The translations under genes were made by a program, and so were the position numbers. This document shows, piece by piece, positions 8,519 to 15,916 of a stretch of 64,000 nt of DNA. The stretch is from Thalassospira profundimaris. GTDB lineage: Bacteria > Pseudomonadota > Alphaproteobacteria > Rhodospirillales > Thalassospiraceae. Every line of letters begins with the position of its first letter. Positions within the stretch are counted from its first letter, which is position 1. The DNA is taken from contig NZ_JPWI01000001.1 in the NCBI RefSeq assembly GCF_003326795.1, positions 1 to 64,000 on the forward strand, given 5' to 3'. The notes under the pieces are model-generated. The model was not told where the DNA came from. It did no database searches and saw only the letters and a list, made by a program, of their open reading frames with translations.

Positions 8519-9721
8519 TTATACGGAAAGAGCCGCCAGCAGGTCTTCTTTAAGGTCATCAATGTCTTCGAGACCGACAGAAAGACGCAACATGCCCTCG
8601 GTAATGCCCATTGTGATCTTGTCCTCGGCCGGCACGCGCTGGTGGGTCGTGGTCCAAGGATGGGTTGCCAGACTTTTTGCATCGCCGAGATTGTTGGAAA
8701 TATCGATCAGCTTAAGGTTATCAAGCAGCGAGAACGCCGCTTTCTTGCCACCGGCAAGCTCGATCGCAATCAATCCACCACCACGGCCAGACATCTGTTT
8801 CATTGCCAGTTCATGCTGCGGGTGACTTTTCAGTCCCGGATAGATAACGCGCGACACCTGCGGCTGTTCCGACAGGAACCCGGCAAGTGCGGTTGCATTG
8901 CGAATATGCTGATCAATACGCAGGCTAAGTGTCTCCAGCCCCTTAAGCAGAACCCAGGCGTTGAACGGGCTCATGCTTGGTCCGGTGTGACGCAGGAAGG
9001 TCGTCAGATGCGTGTCATGCCATTCCTTGTCATTAAACAGGATGGCCCCGCCCAGACAACGTCCCTGCCCGTCGATATGCTTGGTCGCGGAATAGACAAC
9101 AATATCCGCACCCAGTTCCATCGGCTTTTGCAGGATCGGGGTCGCAAAAACATTATCAACCACGACCTTGGCACCCGCTTTATGCGCCAGATCGGCGACA
9201 AAGGCGATATCGAGAACTTCAAGCGTCGGGTTGGACGGTGTTTCAAGAAAGACCGCGTCTGCGGGCTTGGAAAGGGCGGCTTCCCAGGCAGCCTTGTCGG
9301 TCCCGTCAACCAGTTCGGTTTCGACCCCGAAGCGCGGAAGAAGCGTGGTCAGAATGAATTCGCACGAACCAAACAATGCCCGCGAACCAACAACACGGCC
9401 ACCGGCCTTGGTGCAGGCGGCAAGCGCATTCCAGACCGCCGACATGCCCGACGCTGTGGCGCGGCAATATTTCGCGCCTTCAAGCAGTGCAAGACGCTCT
9501 TCGAACATGTTCACGGTCGGATTGGCAAAACGTGAATAGACATAGCGTTCCGGGCCACTGCCATCAAAGGAGGCCTCTGCCTCGGCAGCTGTTTCATACA
9601 CGTAGCCGGAATTCATAAAGATGGCTTCGGATGTTTCAGAGAAACCGGTGCGCGCAGTACCACCCCGAACAGAACGGGTCGCAGCACGCCAGTTATCAGA
9701 AGCCTTTTTTTCGGTCGTCAT
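8519..9721 (-). CDS. metZ: O-succinylhomoserine sulfhydrylase MetZ
   Basis: A PLP enzyme (400 residues) of the Cys/Met metabolism family that forms homocysteine from O-succinylhomoserine and sulfide. Visible motifs are SRFANPTVNMFEERLALLEGA, the RALFGSCEFIL region typical of MetZ, DAVFLETPSNPTLEV, the PLP-lysine segment VYSATKHIDGQGR, and a C-terminal LRLSVGLED. The ATG at 9721 has AGGAG about 8 bases upstream; the frame extends to 9808 but that part lies in the riboswitch terminator. Expression is probably controlled by the SAM-II riboswitch and terminator immediately upstream: high S-adenosylmethionine should lower synthesis. Confidence 0.93.
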   Translation of the reverse strand: MTTEKKASDNWRAATRSVRGGTARTGFSETSEAIFMNSGYVYETAAEAEASFDGSGPERYVYSRFANPTVNMFEERLALLEGAKYCRATASGMSAVWNALAACTKAGGRVVGSRALFGSCEFILTTLLPRFGVETELVDGTDKAAWEAALSKPADAVFLETPSNPTLEVLDIAFVADLAHKAGAKVVVDNVFATPILQKPMELGADIVVYSATKHIDGQGRCLGGAILFNDKEWHDTHLTTFLRHTGPSMSPFNAWVLLKGLETLSLRIDQHIRNATALAGFLSEQPQVSRVIYPGLKSHPQHELAMKQMSGRGGGLIAIELAGGKKAAFSLLDNLKLIDISNNLGDAKSLATHPWTTTHQRVPAEDKITMGITEGMLRLSVGLEDIDDLKEDLLAALSV

Positions 9722-9765
9722 CGTCTTGCTCCTATATGCCCGGAGATATGGTGTGTTCCGGACAC

Positions 9766-9800
9766 AAAAAAACCCTGACCGGCATGAATGGGTCAGGGCC
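9766..9800 (-). terminator. Expression-platform terminator of the metZ leader
   Basis: On the minus strand CCTGACC and GGTCAGG arms (about 9773-9779 and 9791-9797) form a stem followed by seven T residues. It lies between the SAM-II aptamer and the metZ ribosome-binding site, where it could serve as the conditional or constitutive terminator. Confidence 0.75.
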
Positions 9801-9811
9801 GAAGCCATCTA

Positions 9812-9866
9812 TCCCCTCTTTAGCGATTTTTTACGTGGCCGCAAGCCGGTCGACAAATCCCACGAT
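9812..9866 (-). promoter_or_regulatory. SAM-II riboswitch aptamer upstream of metZ
   Basis: Read on the minus strand, the leader begins TCGTGGGATTTG, continues to a 3' P1 arm GGCCACG, then an A-rich segment, then CGCTAAAGAGGGG. The P1 arms CGTGG and CCACG pair, the AUUUG after P1 and the GCUAAA block before a purine-rich end match the SAM-II (metA motif) pseudoknot. That class is known from alphaproteobacteria upstream of metA, metX and metZ. The match in order, spacing and gene context is good; a covariance-model search would be decisive. Confidence 0.85.
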
Positions 9867-10101
9867 GTGCAGACGATACGTCCAGATTTCCCCGGCGTCA
9901 AGCACCAGACCATCAGGATTTCTGCGCAGTGTTGCATGTAATCGGGTTCGGAGGGTTATCTCGTTCTCCTCACGCAATGGTGAAAGCAGTTCATAAGCGT
10001 CTTTGGAAAATTCGCTCTAATCTGATCGAAATTAATGCAATCCTGTTTGTCGGGATTTGCTCTTCGTCCCGTCACCAACTCCGTGCAAGAGCGTGATTTA
10101 A

Positions 10102-10896
10102 ATGATCAAAACAAATTCAGTGACGCCCAACGTGCCCCATCAGGAAACCGAAAACCCGGAACAAACCGCGACCGCGCGAAAACCATTATGGCGCAGGATG
10201 CTGCCACTTGTCGTGCTGGTGTGCGGACTTGGCATCGCATGGACAAGCGGTGTGCTGGATTTGTTGTCCTTTGATACGCTGCGCGACAATCGTGACCAGT
10301 TGCAGAATCTGGTTTCAAGCAAACCGGCTCTCAGCATTCTGGGCTTCATGGGAATTTATATTGTCGCTGTTGCCCTGTCGCTGCCGCTGGGCTCTCTCCT
10401 GACCATTGCTGGCGGGTTTCTGTTTGGCTCGGTTCTCGGGACAGCTTATGTCGTGACCGCAGCCACCATTGGTGCCGTCATCGTCTATCTTGCGGCACGC
10501 TATGCCTTTTATGACGTCATGCATAACAAGGCAGGATCGGCGATCCGCAAGATGGAAGAAGGTTTTGCCGAAAATGCCTTCAGCTATCTGATGGTCTTGC
10601 GGCTCATCCCGATATTCCCGTTCTGGCTGGTCAATCTTGTCCCGGCACTGCTCGGAGTGAAGCTGCGCTCCTTTGTGTTGGGTACTTTTCTGGGAATCAT
10701 TCCCGGGACCTTTGTTTATGCCTCGATCGGAGATGGACTTGGCGCATTGTTTGATCAGGGCAAAACACCTGATCTTGGGGTGATTTTTGAGCCCCGCATC
10801 CTGACACCGATTATCGGTCTTGCCGTTCTGGCGCTGATGCCTGTTGCCTACAAAAAACTCCGTAAATCCAAAAGCGAGGCCCCCTCCGATGAATAA
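10102..10896 (+). CDS. TVP38/TMEM64 family membrane protein
   Basis: A 264-residue integral membrane protein of the TVP38/DedA (VTT) superfamily. A short basic cytoplasmic N-terminus is followed by a helix at about 33-55, then the family core SLPLGSLLTIAGGFLFGSVLG, the central RLIPIFPFWLVNLVPALLGV motif, GTFLGIIPGTFVYASIGDGLG, and a last helix near 235-252. Related DedA/VTT proteins act in phospholipid scrambling or envelope homeostasis; the substrate here is unknown. Its stop overlaps the start of the flavin oxidoreductase gene by eight bases, so the two are translationally coupled. This pairing recurs in many bacteria. Confidence 0.88.
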   Translation: MIKTNSVTPNVPHQETENPEQTATARKPLWRRMLPLVVLVCGLGIAWTSGVLDLLSFDTLRDNRDQLQNLVSSKPALSILGFMGIYIVAVALSLPLGSLLTIAGGFLFGSVLGTAYVVTAATIGAVIVYLAARYAFYDVMHNKAGSAIRKMEEGFAENAFSYLMVLRLIPIFPFWLVNLVPALLGVKLRSFVLGTFLGIIPGTFVYASIGDGLGALFDQGKTPDLGVIFEPRILTPIIGLAVLALMPVAYKKLRKSKSEAPSDE

Positions 10897-12316
10897 GGTA
10901 TTGAAGACAGACATCTGCGTCATTGGTGCCGGATCGGGTGGCTTGTCCGTTGCAGCCGGCGCAGTTCAGATGGGGGCCAATGTTGTCCTTGTTGAAAAAG
11001 GCAGGATGGGGGGCGATTGCCTTAATACCGGATGCGTCCCGTCAAAGGCGCTTCTGGCAGCCGCCCATGCAGCGGAGAATGCCCGCACAGCAAATCGTTT
11101 TGGTGTTGCAACCGGACCGATTGAGATCAATTTTGCCCAGGCCATCGAGCATGTTCATTCGGTAATTTCCGGCATTGCGCCGCATGACTCGGTCGAACGC
11201 TTTGAAGAACTTGGCTGCATTGTGATTCAGGCAGAAGCACATTTTACATCACCCGATACGCTCGTTGCCGGGGACAAAACCATTCGTGCAAAGCGCTTTG
11301 TCATCGCAACAGGATCACGTGCGGCTGTGCCACCAATCCCCGGACTGGAAACTGTTCCCTATTTCACCAACGAGAATATCTTTGAGAATCGCATTTGCCC
11401 TGAACATCTGATCATTATCGGCGGCGGTCCTATCGGGCTTGAAATGGCGCAAGCCCATCAACAGCTTGGTGCCAAGGTCACGATTGTCGAGATGATGACC
11501 ATCCTGCCCAAAGACGATCCCGATATGGTTTCAGTCGTTCGCGATGCAATCAAAGACAGCGACATCACGCTTTATGAAAACAGCAAAACCAGGGAAATTC
11601 ATCCCGCTGGCGATCTGATCCGGGTGATTATTGAACATGACGGCATCGAGATCACTCTTGAAGGCAGTCATCTTTTGCTGGCAACCGGACGTCGCCCCAA
11701 TGTCGAGAATCTCGGTCTTGAAGAAGCAGGTGTTGCCTTTGAGCGCACGGGTATTTCTGTGGATACGCGGCTGCGGACATCAAACCGCAAAATCTTTGCC
11801 ATTGGCGATGTAACTGGCGGTCTGCAATTTACCCACATGGCCGGATATGACGCAGGGATTGTCATTCGAAATGCCCTGTTCCGGCTGCCTGCCAAGGTTG
11901 ATCACAGTGCGGTTCCATGGGTGACCTATACCCACCCCGAAGTCGCCCAGGTCGGCATGACCGAGGCAGCGGCGCGCGCCAGGCATGGCGATGCAATCCG
12001 CGTTGTTACCTGGGACTACGCGGAAAATGACCGGGCACGCGCCGAAGATGACACAACCGGTTTCATCAAGGTCATCACCACGCCCAAGGGCCGTATTCTC
12101 GGCGCCGGGATTGTCGGACGCCAGGCCGGCGAATTGATCGGGCTATGGTCCTTGGCGATTTCGCGCAAAATGAAAATCGGTGCGATTGCCGGAATGATCG
12201 CGCCTTATCCTACCCTGGGGGAACTGTCGAAACGGGTTGCCGGTGCCTGGTACACGCCAGGCCTGTTTAGCGAGAAGACCCGCAAGATCGTGCGTTTCCT
12301 GCTCAGGTTTGGCTAG
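10889..12316 (+). CDS. FAD-dependent pyridine nucleotide-disulfide oxidoreductase
   Basis: A 475-residue class I flavin disulfide reductase. The FAD site is VIGAGSGGLS (11-20), the redox pair is C44/C49 in GDCLNTGCVPSK, the NAD(P) site is IIGGGPIGLEMAQ, and a second FAD motif is IFAIGDVTGG. The C-terminal interface domain has APYPTLGEL where dihydrolipoamide dehydrogenase has a catalytic His, and there is no C-terminal Cys pair, so neither Lpd nor mercuric reductase is supported. The ATG at 10889 overlaps the end of the TVP38 gene. The function is unknown; membrane-linked redox chemistry with TVP38 is an inference from the coupling. Confidence 0.85.
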   Translation: MNKVLKTDICVIGAGSGGLSVAAGAVQMGANVVLVEKGRMGGDCLNTGCVPSKALLAAAHAAENARTANRFGVATGPIEINFAQAIEHVHSVISGIAPHDSVERFEELGCIVIQAEAHFTSPDTLVAGDKTIRAKRFVIATGSRAAVPPIPGLETVPYFTNENIFENRICPEHLIIIGGGPIGLEMAQAHQQLGAKVTIVEMMTILPKDDPDMVSVVRDAIKDSDITLYENSKTREIHPAGDLIRVIIEHDGIEITLEGSHLLLATGRRPNVENLGLEEAGVAFERTGISVDTRLRTSNRKIFAIGDVTGGLQFTHMAGYDAGIVIRNALFRLPAKVDHSAVPWVTYTHPEVAQVGMTEAAARARHGDAIRVVTWDYAENDRARAEDDTTGFIKVITTPKGRILGAGIVGRQAGELIGLWSLAISRKMKIGAIAGMIAPYPTLGELSKRVAGAWYTPGLFSEKTRKIVRFLLRFG

Positions 12317-12397
12317 AAGGCCAATTCCTAAATGACATCGCGAAACAAGCATCTGTTCCGCTGTACTTTTTTGCCGGTCTCTGACTAACATCGCTTT

Positions 12398-13879
12398 ATG
12401 GAACGACCGCATCTGAAATTGCCCCCATGGGCCAAATCGCTTTCCGCGCGCCTTCTGGTGCTGACGGTAAGCTTTGTAATGCTTGCAGAGATTTTCGTCT
12501 TTGCCCCCTCTGTTGCGCGTTTCAGGGTCGACTGGCTTAAGGCCCATCTTGATTCCGGTTATCTCGCGGCCCTTGCCCTTGAGGCCACCCCCGATCAGAT
12601 GATCCCCGATGATCTTGAGAAAGAACTGCTCTCGAACGCGGGGATCGAGGCCGTCATCCTGCGCTTGAAAGATCGCAAACTTCTTTTGCAACGTGACGAT
12701 ATGCCCGCCAAGGTCGACAAGGACGTCAACCTTACTGACTTTTCGATTCCGATGGCGATCATGGAGGGGCTGGCTACCCTTTTACAAACCGAAAACCGCA
12801 TGCTGCGCGTGGTCGGAATGCCATCCATGGCACCCGATTTCGAGATTGAAATCCTTGTTCATGAAAACACCCTGACCCAGGCGATGCGGAATTTCGGTTT
12901 ACGGGTATTTGGCCTGTCGCTGATGATTTCGTTCTTTACCGCCGGGCTGGTTTATTTTGCGCTTAACAGGCTGATGGTGCGCCCGATGCGCACCCTTACG
13001 CGTGACATGATCCGGTTTCGCGAAAATCCACAGGACAAGTCGTCGGTTATCACACCGGGTATGCGTGATGACGAGATCGGCGTCGCCCAACAGGAACTCG
13101 CTATCATGCAGCAAGACATTCAGGCGATGCTTAATCAGCGGCGCCGACTTGCTGCCCTTGGCACTGCGGCAACAAAAATCAGTCATGATCTGCGCAATGC
13201 GCTTGCGACCTCGATGCTGATGACCGAACAGCTTGCCAAAAGCCAGGATGATGAAGTTCGCGCTGTTGTCCCGCGCCTTTTATCGTCGATGGAACGTGCA
13301 GTCTATATCAGCGAGCAAACCCTGTCCTTCGCGCGTGAAACCCCACCACCGCGCGATCTTGCAAAATTCACACTAATCGAGCTGCTCGAAGAAGTCCGTG
13401 ATCAGATCCTGCTTCAGAAAACCGAAAACCTGATGGATGGTACGGTCGAGGAAGACGGTTCTGAAAAACCGCCGTGCACAGCCCGCATCGAGATCGATCT
13501 GCCAGACGATGCAATGCTTGAAGCCGACTATGACATGCTGTTTCGGGCCTTTAGCAATCTGATCCGCAACCCGCTCGAAGCAGGGGCCGACAGGGTGACC
13601 GTAACATTCCAGATGCAGTCAGGCGTTAAAACGGCGGCCGAGTCGGACGAAACACGCAATTTAATTGATGTTCTGATCAAGGATAACGGCCCCGGATTAC
13701 CCGAGAAGGCCATCAAAAACCTGTTTGTTCCCTTTGCCGGAAGTGGACGCAAGGGTGGAACCGGGCTAGGCCTTGCCATCGCGCGCGAGTTGATAAGCAC
13801 CCACAATGGCGAGCTTCGCCTCGTTGCAACAGGGCCGGATGGCGCAGTTTTCGGGGTGAAATTGCCGCTTCACACCTGA
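12398..13879 (+). CDS. Orphan sensor histidine kinase
   Basis: A membrane sensor kinase of 493 residues: TM1 about 17-38, a periplasmic domain of roughly 140 residues, TM2 about 170-190, a HAMP linker, a short DHp domain with phospho-acceptor His263 in KISHDLRNALA, and a HATPase domain with DNGPGLP (G1) and GGTGLGLAIA (G2). The N box is NLIRNPLEAGA. It probably responds to an envelope or external signal, but no response regulator gene is adjacent. The gene is followed by more than 300 bases of structured noncoding sequence. Confidence 0.9.
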   Translation: MERPHLKLPPWAKSLSARLLVLTVSFVMLAEIFVFAPSVARFRVDWLKAHLDSGYLAALALEATPDQMIPDDLEKELLSNAGIEAVILRLKDRKLLLQRDDMPAKVDKDVNLTDFSIPMAIMEGLATLLQTENRMLRVVGMPSMAPDFEIEILVHENTLTQAMRNFGLRVFGLSLMISFFTAGLVYFALNRLMVRPMRTLTRDMIRFRENPQDKSSVITPGMRDDEIGVAQQELAIMQQDIQAMLNQRRRLAALGTAATKISHDLRNALATSMLMTEQLAKSQDDEVRAVVPRLLSSMERAVYISEQTLSFARETPPPRDLAKFTLIELLEEVRDQILLQKTENLMDGTVEEDGSEKPPCTARIEIDLPDDAMLEADYDMLFRAFSNLIRNPLEAGADRVTVTFQMQSGVKTAAESDETRNLIDVLIKDNGPGLPEKAIKNLFVPFAGSGRKGGTGLGLAIARELISTHNGELRLVATGPDGAVFGVKLPLHT

Positions 13880-13949
13880 AATTGATGCATCGCACTATCG
13901 CAATGCACATAATTGATAGATTTTTCCTATTAAAACTAATTCGATATTC

Positions 13950-14238
13950 GATTTCATCTTGGCGAAATTGTTTGGCACTTTGGCTTCAAGGCGATGCCGG
14001 GCCGAAATCCCGATCCCCGATCCGCTCCTGACCCAAGGCCCGGTATCGCCTGATTGATTTCCCCTGATACGGATCACCTGCAAGATGAAAGCCGGTCCGC
14101 GATTACCGGAACGCGCGCCTTGCGGTTGATACCATTGATGGGACGCCAGAATAATCCTTGCCGGATTATCATCAAGGGACCGGGCAACTGGTCCCTGACC
14201 CTCAACCCCTTGCCTTCAGGCAAGGGGTGTCTTTTTTC
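13950..14238 (+). ncRNA. Candidate structured noncoding RNA ending at an intrinsic terminator
   Basis: No gene fits this stretch, but it holds several nested or serial stems on the plus strand. TTTCATCTTG (13952-13961) pairs with CAAGATGAAA (14081-14090), enclosing a 15-bp stem between 13989-14003 and 14037-14051 with a single G-U pair. Then come ATAATCC/GGATTAT (14151-14169), AGGGACC/GGTCCCT (14175-14196) and a 9-bp terminator at 14206-14227 with a T tract. The long irregular first hairpin with a central open region is loosely 6S-like in shape, but I recognise no family motif. It could also be the 3' UTR of the histidine kinase mRNA. Confidence 0.45.
14206..14238 (+). terminator. Strong intrinsic terminator
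   Basis: CCCCTTGCC (14206-14214) pairs with GGCAAGGGG (14219-14227) around a TTCA loop, followed by TGTCTTTTTTC. It is oriented for plus-strand transcripts, ending the kinase transcript or the candidate ncRNA. Confidence 0.9.
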
Positions 14239-14847
14239 TCAGACAGGCCGAACAAGCGACTTCCGGATTTCGTCAATCTGCGGACGCAAAAAGCAGCCGT
14301 TTGCATGGTCATTGATCAGGCCCATGGCCTGCATGAAGGCAAAGACCGTGGTCGGGCCGACAAACTTCCAGCCCCGTTTCTTAAGGTCCTTTGAAAGCGT
14401 AATCGACATTGGCGATGTCGACATCGTCTGGGGCATTGCGATCTCCGCCGGATCGGGCTCAAACCGCCAGAAATAGGCCGCAAGCGATCCTTCGCGATCC
14501 ACCATTTCACAGGCACGTCTGGCGTTGTTGATGGTCGCCTCGATCTTGCCACGGTGGCGAATGATCCCGGCATCGTCCAGCAAACGCGCGACATCGCTGT
14601 CGCCAAAAAGTGCGACCTTGTGAAAATCAAATCCGGCGAATGCCGCCCTGAAGTTTTCACGCTTTGAAAGAATGGTTCGCCAGCTCAGCCCTGACTGAAA
14701 TCCTTCGAGACAGATTTTTTCAAACAGGCGCTGATCATCAACAACCGGAAATCCCCATTCCGTATCGTGATAGGCATTAAACTCAGGCGCAGATTCGCAC
14801 CAGGAACAGCGGCATTTTCCATCCGCACCCATGACAATTTTGCTCAT
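14239..14847 (-). CDS. tag: DNA-3-methyladenine glycosylase I
   Basis: A 202-residue base-excision-repair enzyme that removes 3-methyladenine from alkylated DNA. The family signature is clear: CRCSWCESAPEFNAYHDTEWG at the N-terminus (zinc ligands and substrate pocket), LFEKICLEGFQSGLSW, RENFRAAFAGFD, RHRGKIEATINNA, and the C-terminal GWKFVGPTTVFAFMQAMGLINDH with a zinc-binding His. It is the last gene of a TetR-YciI-tag run on the minus strand; the preceding gene ends four bases before the start. Confidence 0.95.
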   Translation of the reverse strand: MSKIVMGADGKCRCSWCESAPEFNAYHDTEWGFPVVDDQRLFEKICLEGFQSGLSWRTILSKRENFRAAFAGFDFHKVALFGDSDVARLLDDAGIIRHRGKIEATINNARRACEMVDREGSLAAYFWRFEPDPAEIAMPQTMSTSPMSITLSKDLKKRGWKFVGPTTVFAFMQAMGLINDHANGCFLRPQIDEIRKSLVRPV

Positions 14848-14850
14848 CTC

Positions 14851-15138
14851 TCAGGCCATCAGGAATTCAAGACGCGGATCGGTCCGGGCGGGTGATATTT
14901 CCATGATCTCGGCCGCAACAATCCCCTCTGCGACAAACGGGTCTTCATTGATCCTCGTTTCCAGTTGATCACGGCTTACACCATGAGCAAGGATTGCCCC
15001 GCCCAAATTGGGCTGCAAACTGCCAACCATCAAAAACACCCCGTCATCCAGTCCCTTTTTGATCCAGGCCTTGTGGGCATCCATGAATTGAGGCGCCTTG
15101 GCACGGCCGTCGGCAAATCTAAGAAAAACTGTAAACAT
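14851..15138 (-). CDS. YciI family protein
   Basis: A 95-residue single-domain protein of the YciI/YCII superfamily (ferredoxin-like fold, often stand-alone and of uncertain enzymatic role). Features are the N-terminal MFTVFLRF strand, the AHKAWIKKGLDDGVFLMVGS helix-strand unit, and DPFVAEGIVAAEI. The ATG at 15138 has AGGGAG upstream; an upstream in-frame ATG at 15168 lacks one. It sits between a TetR regulator and tag, with spacings of 46 and 3 bases. Confidence 0.85.
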   Translation of the reverse strand: MFTVFLRFADGRAKAPQFMDAHKAWIKKGLDDGVFLMVGSLQPNLGGAILAHGVSRDQLETRINEDPFVAEGIVAAEIMEISPARTDPRLEFLMA

Positions 15139-15184
15139 TATGTTCTCCCTGACCGGGTGGTGAAACATTATCAGAAGCGGCTGA

Positions 15185-15766
15185 TCAAGCCCGTTCGCTT
15201 GCTTTCAGGTGGGTAATCTGGTCATCAAGCCAGTTACACATCAGCGTCACTTCACTTTCAAGGAACCCGTCATCGTCAAAGGCATTGGCAAGGGTTGCAA
15301 CACCCTGACTGCGTCCAAGAATATGCATCGCAAGTGCATCTGATTTCGCACCAAAACCAAGCGCCATGAACTGACGGCACAGCCAGCTTCGAAACAGTGT
15401 GAAAAGCCCCGCCGCATCGCTTTGCGCTGCATGGTTAAGCTTGGCCAGTTCCGAAGACAGCGTCCCGACCGGGCACCCGAACTTGCGGATTTTCTCGCCA
15501 TTCACGATCAGTATGTGAATAAAGCTCCGGATGCGTTCCGAAGGATCATTCCCACTGATTTCCCAGCGATCCAGCATCTGTTCGGTATTTGCCAGACGCT
15601 GAGTGATGACTGCATCAAGGATGTCATCCTTGGTTTTGAAGTGATGATAAAAATTGCCACGCGAAATACCGACCGCTGATGCAATATCGGCAAAGGAAGT
15701 AGCCTCAAACCCCTGTTGGTAAAACAGGCGATCTGCGGTTTCGATGATCCGGTCTCGCGTTGACAT
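15185..15766 (-). CDS. TetR family transcriptional regulator
   Basis: A 193-residue repressor-type protein. The N-terminal helix-turn-helix is typical of TetR: RDRIIETADRLFYQQGFEATS, then FADIASAVGISRGNFYHHFKTKDDIL. The C-terminal domain (about 75-185) resembles the TetR_C group with a CPVGTLSSEL segment seen in AcuR/YcdC-like members. Two near-identical palindromes lie 30-72 bases upstream, so autoregulation of this gene and of yciI-tag is likely. The ligand is unknown. Confidence 0.9.
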   Translation of the reverse strand: MSTRDRIIETADRLFYQQGFEATSFADIASAVGISRGNFYHHFKTKDDILDAVITQRLANTEQMLDRWEISGNDPSERIRSFIHILIVNGEKIRKFGCPVGTLSSELAKLNHAAQSDAAGLFTLFRSWLCRQFMALGFGAKSDALAMHILGRSQGVATLANAFDDDGFLESEVTLMCNWLDDQITHLKASERA

Positions 15767-15795
15767 GAGTTTCCCTGATCCTGACTTTGACGAAC

Positions 15796-15838
15796 TAGGA
15801 CAATTGTCCCAATTCCAAAATTAGGACACTTGACCTAA
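15796..15838. promoter_or_regulatory. Paired palindromes, candidate TetR operator
   Basis: TAGGACAATTGTCCCA (15796-15811, with a perfect 12-base core 15798-15809) and TTAGGACACTTGACCTAA (15821-15838) share the half-site TAGGACA and a two-base spacer. Their centres are about 26 bases apart, directly upstream of the TetR gene start. Confidence 0.6.
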
Positions 15839-15850
15839 TCTGTCAACAGA

Positions 15851-15888
15851 CCAAAAAGCAACACCCGCAGACCAAAGGCCTGCGGGTG
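15851..15888 (-). terminator. Terminator of the first trkH gene
   Basis: CACCCGCAG (15862-15870) pairs with CTGCGGGTG (15880-15888). On the minus strand the stem is followed by TTGCTTTTT. Confidence 0.75.
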
Positions 15889-15916
15889 CAAAAACAAGTC
15901 CGATCAATACGGGGAA

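Noticed and set aside
10889-12316. Mercuric reductase or dihydrolipoamide dehydrogenase
   Set aside because: Lacks the C-terminal Cys pair of MerA and the catalytic His segment of Lpd.
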